From Novosphingobium sp. UBA6722 (lineage in GTDB: Bacteria; Pseudomonadota; Alphaproteobacteria; Sphingomonadales; Sphingomonadaceae), in contig DKII01000171.1 in NCBI GenBank assembly GCA_002454125.1, positions 224 through 15,456 of the forward strand: a stretch of 15,233 nucleotides of DNA, read 5' to 3'. The notes below the pieces were generated by a model, which worked only from the letters and a program-made list of their open reading frames with translations, did not search any database and was not told the origin of the DNA. A program made the position numbers and the translations under genes. Shown one piece after another: positions 14,087-15,233 of this stretch; position 1 is the stretch's first letter, and each line of letters starts with the position of its first letter.

Positions 14087-14887
14087 ATGACACTGAACGC
14101 AACCGGCGAACGCATGATCGTTGAGGAGTACAGCTCCTCGATCGAAGACTATGTCATCTACCTGATGCATATCGCGTCATATCGCTGGGTGGCGGATTAC
14201 GTTCGCGGCAAGCATGTTTTGGATTTTGGCTGCGGCAGTGGCTATGGGGCGGCGGAAATGGCCAGCTACGCAGCCTCGGTCGATGCGATTGACGTGTCGC
14301 AGGAAGCTGTCGACCATGCCCAGGCAAACTTCGCCAAGCCCAATCTTCGCTTTGCCAGCTTTGACCCTGCAAAGTTGCTGCCCTTTGCCGATGGCTCGTT
14401 CGATGTCGTGACTTCGTTTCAGGTGATCGAGCATGTCGACGATTTCGACCTCTATGTTGCCGAAGCGAAGCGCGTGCTTGCGCCCGGCGGCCAGTTCATC
14501 GTGATCACGCCGGATCGGGCCTATCGCTTGTTCCCGTGGCAGAAGCCGTGGAACCGCTGGCACGTTGACGAGTTCAGCGCGCGCGGCCTCGAAACCTTGC
14601 TGGCCCGTCATTTCGGCGCGGTCGACATGATGGCGATGAGCGGTGATGCGGCCCTATGCCAGCCCGAGCTGGATCGCTGCCGCAAGCTCAAATGGATCAC
14701 CAGCCCATTCACCCTGGCAATCTATCCCCGGGCACTGCGCGTCGGTCTGTTGAACCTGATACATGGACTCAAAGGTCGCAGCGCTGGCGGGCCGAAGCGT
14801 GATTTTCCGCTCGATGAGAGCCAGGTGACGATCGGCCACAACCTGCAGCCATCGCTCAACCTGGTTGCCGTCGCCCAAAAGGCTTGA
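14087..14887 (+). CDS. Class I SAM-dependent methyltransferase
   Basis: A 266-residue cytosolic enzyme of the Methyltransf_11/23 type. Motif I is HVLDFGCGSGYGAAEMA (43-59), the acidic ribose-binding residue is D69 in VDAIDVS, motif II-like is FDVVTSFQVIEHVDD and motif III-like is AKRVLAPGGQFIVITPDR. The C-terminal part (PWQKPWNRWHVDEFSARGLE) resembles methyltransferases of cell-surface glycan or lipid clusters, but the substrate is not identifiable. The start is ATG 14087 with AGGAG (14076-14080) 6 bases upstream. The frame runs open back to 12800, but that part is antisense to the ABC-F gene and is not protein-like. It is the last chromosomal gene before the tRNA remnant and island junction. 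Confidence 0.93.
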   Translation: MTLNATGERMIVEEYSSSIEDYVIYLMHIASYRWVADYVRGKHVLDFGCGSGYGAAEMASYAASVDAIDVSQEAVDHAQANFAKPNLRFASFDPAKLLPFADGSFDVVTSFQVIEHVDDFDLYVAEAKRVLAPGGQFIVITPDRAYRLFPWQKPWNRWHVDEFSARGLETLLARHFGAVDMMAMSGDAALCQPELDRCRKLKWITSPFTLAIYPRALRVGLLNLIHGLKGRSAGGPKRDFPLDESQVTIGHNLQPSLNLVAVAQKA

Positions 14888-14934
14888 GCGGCGCGCGCAA
14901 TCGCGTGTGGAAATCGGCTTCAAGTTTGAAGAGG

Positions 14935-14979
14935 TGGTGGACGCACTAGGGCTCGAACCTAGGACCCGCTGATTAAGAG
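14935..14979 (-). tRNA. 3' half of tRNA-Lys(CTT), truncated; integration (att) site remnant
   Basis: Read on the minus strand, the segment holds an anticodon loop CTCTTAA (anticodon CTT), the 3' anticodon stem TCAGC, a five-base variable loop GGGTC, a perfect T arm CTAGG-TTCGAGC-CCTAG, the acceptor 3' strand TGCGTCC, discriminator A and an encoded CCA. No D arm and no proper 5' anticodon stem follow upstream; bases 14980-15006 do not restore a cloverleaf. This is what remains when an element integrates at the anticodon loop. The complete tRNA should lie at the other end of the element, outside the window. Confidence 0.75.
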
Positions 14980-14999
14980 CCATGATCAGAGGGTCCTAG
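14959..14999. repeat. Inverted repeat centred near the tRNA anticodon loop
   Basis: Left arm 14959-14973 and right arm 14985-14999 pair at 14 of 15 positions (CTAGGACCC with GGGTCCTAG, one mismatch, CTGAT with ATCAG) around an 11-base centre. The left arm is part of the tRNA-Lys 3' half; the right arm lies on the element side. Just outside, CGTCC (15002-15006) also matches GGACG (14939-14943) of the acceptor strand. Arms flanking the presumed crossover could be integrase core-binding sites. Confidence 0.7.
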
Positions 15000-15056
15000 C
15001 ACGTCCGCATGTGTCCAAAAATGGCGGAAATCTGCGATTCATAGTCCGCTTTGTTC

Positions 15057-15085
15057 TTGAAATGTTCGCCAGTATCCACTACAAA
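15057..15085 (+). promoter_or_regulatory. Candidate sigma70 promoter of the integrase gene
   Basis: TTGAAA (15057-15062) matches the -35 consensus at five of six positions. A 17-base spacer leads to TACAAA (15080-15085), matching -10 at four of six. The predicted transcript start, about 15092, falls inside the 15088-15102 palindrome. This is the strongest promoter-like pair I see in the window. Confidence 0.6.
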
Positions 15086-15087
15086 AA

Positions 15088-15102
15088 GCTACCTAAGGTA
15101 GC
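15088..15102. promoter_or_regulatory. Palindrome at the integrase transcription start (candidate operator)
   Basis: GCTACCT-A-AGGTAGC has perfect 7-base arms around one central base. It lies 3-17 bases after the -10 hexamer and 8 bases before the integrase ATG, so a bound protein would block initiation. A regulator carried by the element, or the integrase itself, could bind here. An RNA hairpin seems less likely because the one-base centre is too short for a loop without losing pairs. Confidence 0.5.
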
Positions 15103-15110
15103 AGGTACAT

Positions 15111-15233
15111 ATGGCGAACAAAGTAGGTTTGACGGATGCGAAGATCGCAGGGCTGAAGGCGCCGACAGCGGGTCAGATTGAGCTCGCCGATGGTATCGTA
15201 CCCGGACTTAGGCTCCGCATGGGTGCCAGTGGT
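15111..15233 (+). CDS. Tyrosine-type site-specific integrase, N-terminal fragment (DUF4102 arm-binding domain)
   Basis: Forty-one codons are visible before the window ends. The start MANKVGLTDAKIAGLKAP, then QIELADGIVPGLRLRMGASG, matches the DUF4102 arm-DNA-binding domain that begins P4/CTX-like tyrosine integrases of about 400 residues. The pattern L-T-D-x-K-I-x-x-L-K and the V-P-G-L-x-L-R segment are the recognisable landmarks. The catalytic domain with the R-H-R-Y residues is outside the window. The ATG at 15111 has only a short AGG 5 bases upstream, a weak ribosome binding site. These integrases usually recombine into tRNA genes, which fits the tRNA-Lys remnant about 130 bases upstream. 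Codon usage is less GC-biased than in the chromosome genes, consistent with transfer. Confidence 0.85.
   Translation, partial: MANKVGLTDAKIAGLKAPTAGQIELADGIVPGLRLRMGASG

Larger units (their letters stand above)
14979..15233 (+). mobile_element. End of an integrated element (genomic island or prophage) at tRNA-Lys
   Basis: From the anticodon loop rightwards the DNA becomes visibly AT-richer than the preceding chromosome. It contains an integrase promoter and palindrome and then the start of a tyrosine integrase reading away from the tRNA. The tRNA 3' half faces the chromosome, so the element occupies the tRNA 5' side and extends beyond the window. Its type (phage, island or integrative conjugative element) cannot be decided from this fragment. 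Bases 14888-15110 otherwise hold no gene that I can support. Confidence 0.72.

Noticed and set aside
14918..14931. CTTCAA-GT-TTGAAG inverted repeat after the methyltransferase as terminator.
   Set aside because: Two-base centre, AT-rich 6-base arms and no U-tract; too weak to call.
14935..15006. Complete tRNA spanning 72 bases on the - strand.
   Set aside because: The 5' end can pair with the acceptor strand (GGACGTG with TGCGTCC), but there is no D arm and the anticodon stem is broken; a truncated tRNA fits better.
15021..15044. Seven-codon open frame before the integrase, possibly a leader peptide.
   Set aside because: It lies upstream of the predicted promoter, has no ribosome binding site, and is too short to support.

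Overview
The window is GC-rich chromosomal DNA of an alphaproteobacterium, most likely a sphingomonad (Novosphingobium/Sphingopyxis/Erythrobacter-like). This is inferred from protein style and gene content, because no rRNA or other phylogenetic marker is present. It is densely coded, with gene gaps mostly under 100 bases, until the last ~250 bases. There the composition shifts to AT-richer DNA and a tyrosine integrase begins next to a broken tRNA-Lys, which marks the edge of an integrated element.

Layout. (1) 1-860, +: the C-terminal two thirds of enolase. (2) 880-4201, +: a tight four-gene operon of a kinase-like phosphotransferase, a CrtC/AttH-like hypothetical protein, a DUF1214 protein and a DUF1254 protein. 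It is preceded by a plausible sigma70 promoter whose -10 lies inside an inverted repeat that looks like an operator. (3) 4213-5933, -: ribBX-ribH of riboflavin synthesis. RibB carries an N-terminal helix-turn-helix and a C-terminal RibA-like domain that has lost all three zinc cysteines. Two palindromes built from the same ATCACAT half-site lie directly upstream. (4) 5993-11510, -: a five-gene run of DUF3604 PHP-type lipoprotein, membrane-anchored parvulin-like protein, HupE/UreJ-like membrane protein, acyltransferase-3 membrane protein and crotonase-family enzyme. (5) 11605-13981, -: an ABC-F ATPase followed by an unusual GreA/GreB-type factor. (6) 14087-14887, +: a SAM-dependent methyltransferase, divergent from the ABC-F gene. 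(7) 14935-15233: 3' half of tRNA-Lys(CTT), a long inverted repeat centred near its anticodon loop, then a promoter, a palindrome and the first 41 codons of an integrase.

The most interesting leads are the HTH-RibBX fusion with paired palindromes, which suggests a self-regulating riboflavin enzyme; the DUF3604/parvulin/HupE envelope module, whose three products would meet at the outer face of the inner membrane or in the periplasm; the operator-controlled phosphotransferase/CrtC-like/DUF1214/DUF1254 operon; and the att-site architecture at the right end. No CRISPR array, insertion sequence, rRNA or riboswitch was seen. All coding assignments come from reading motifs in the translations; no database search was made.
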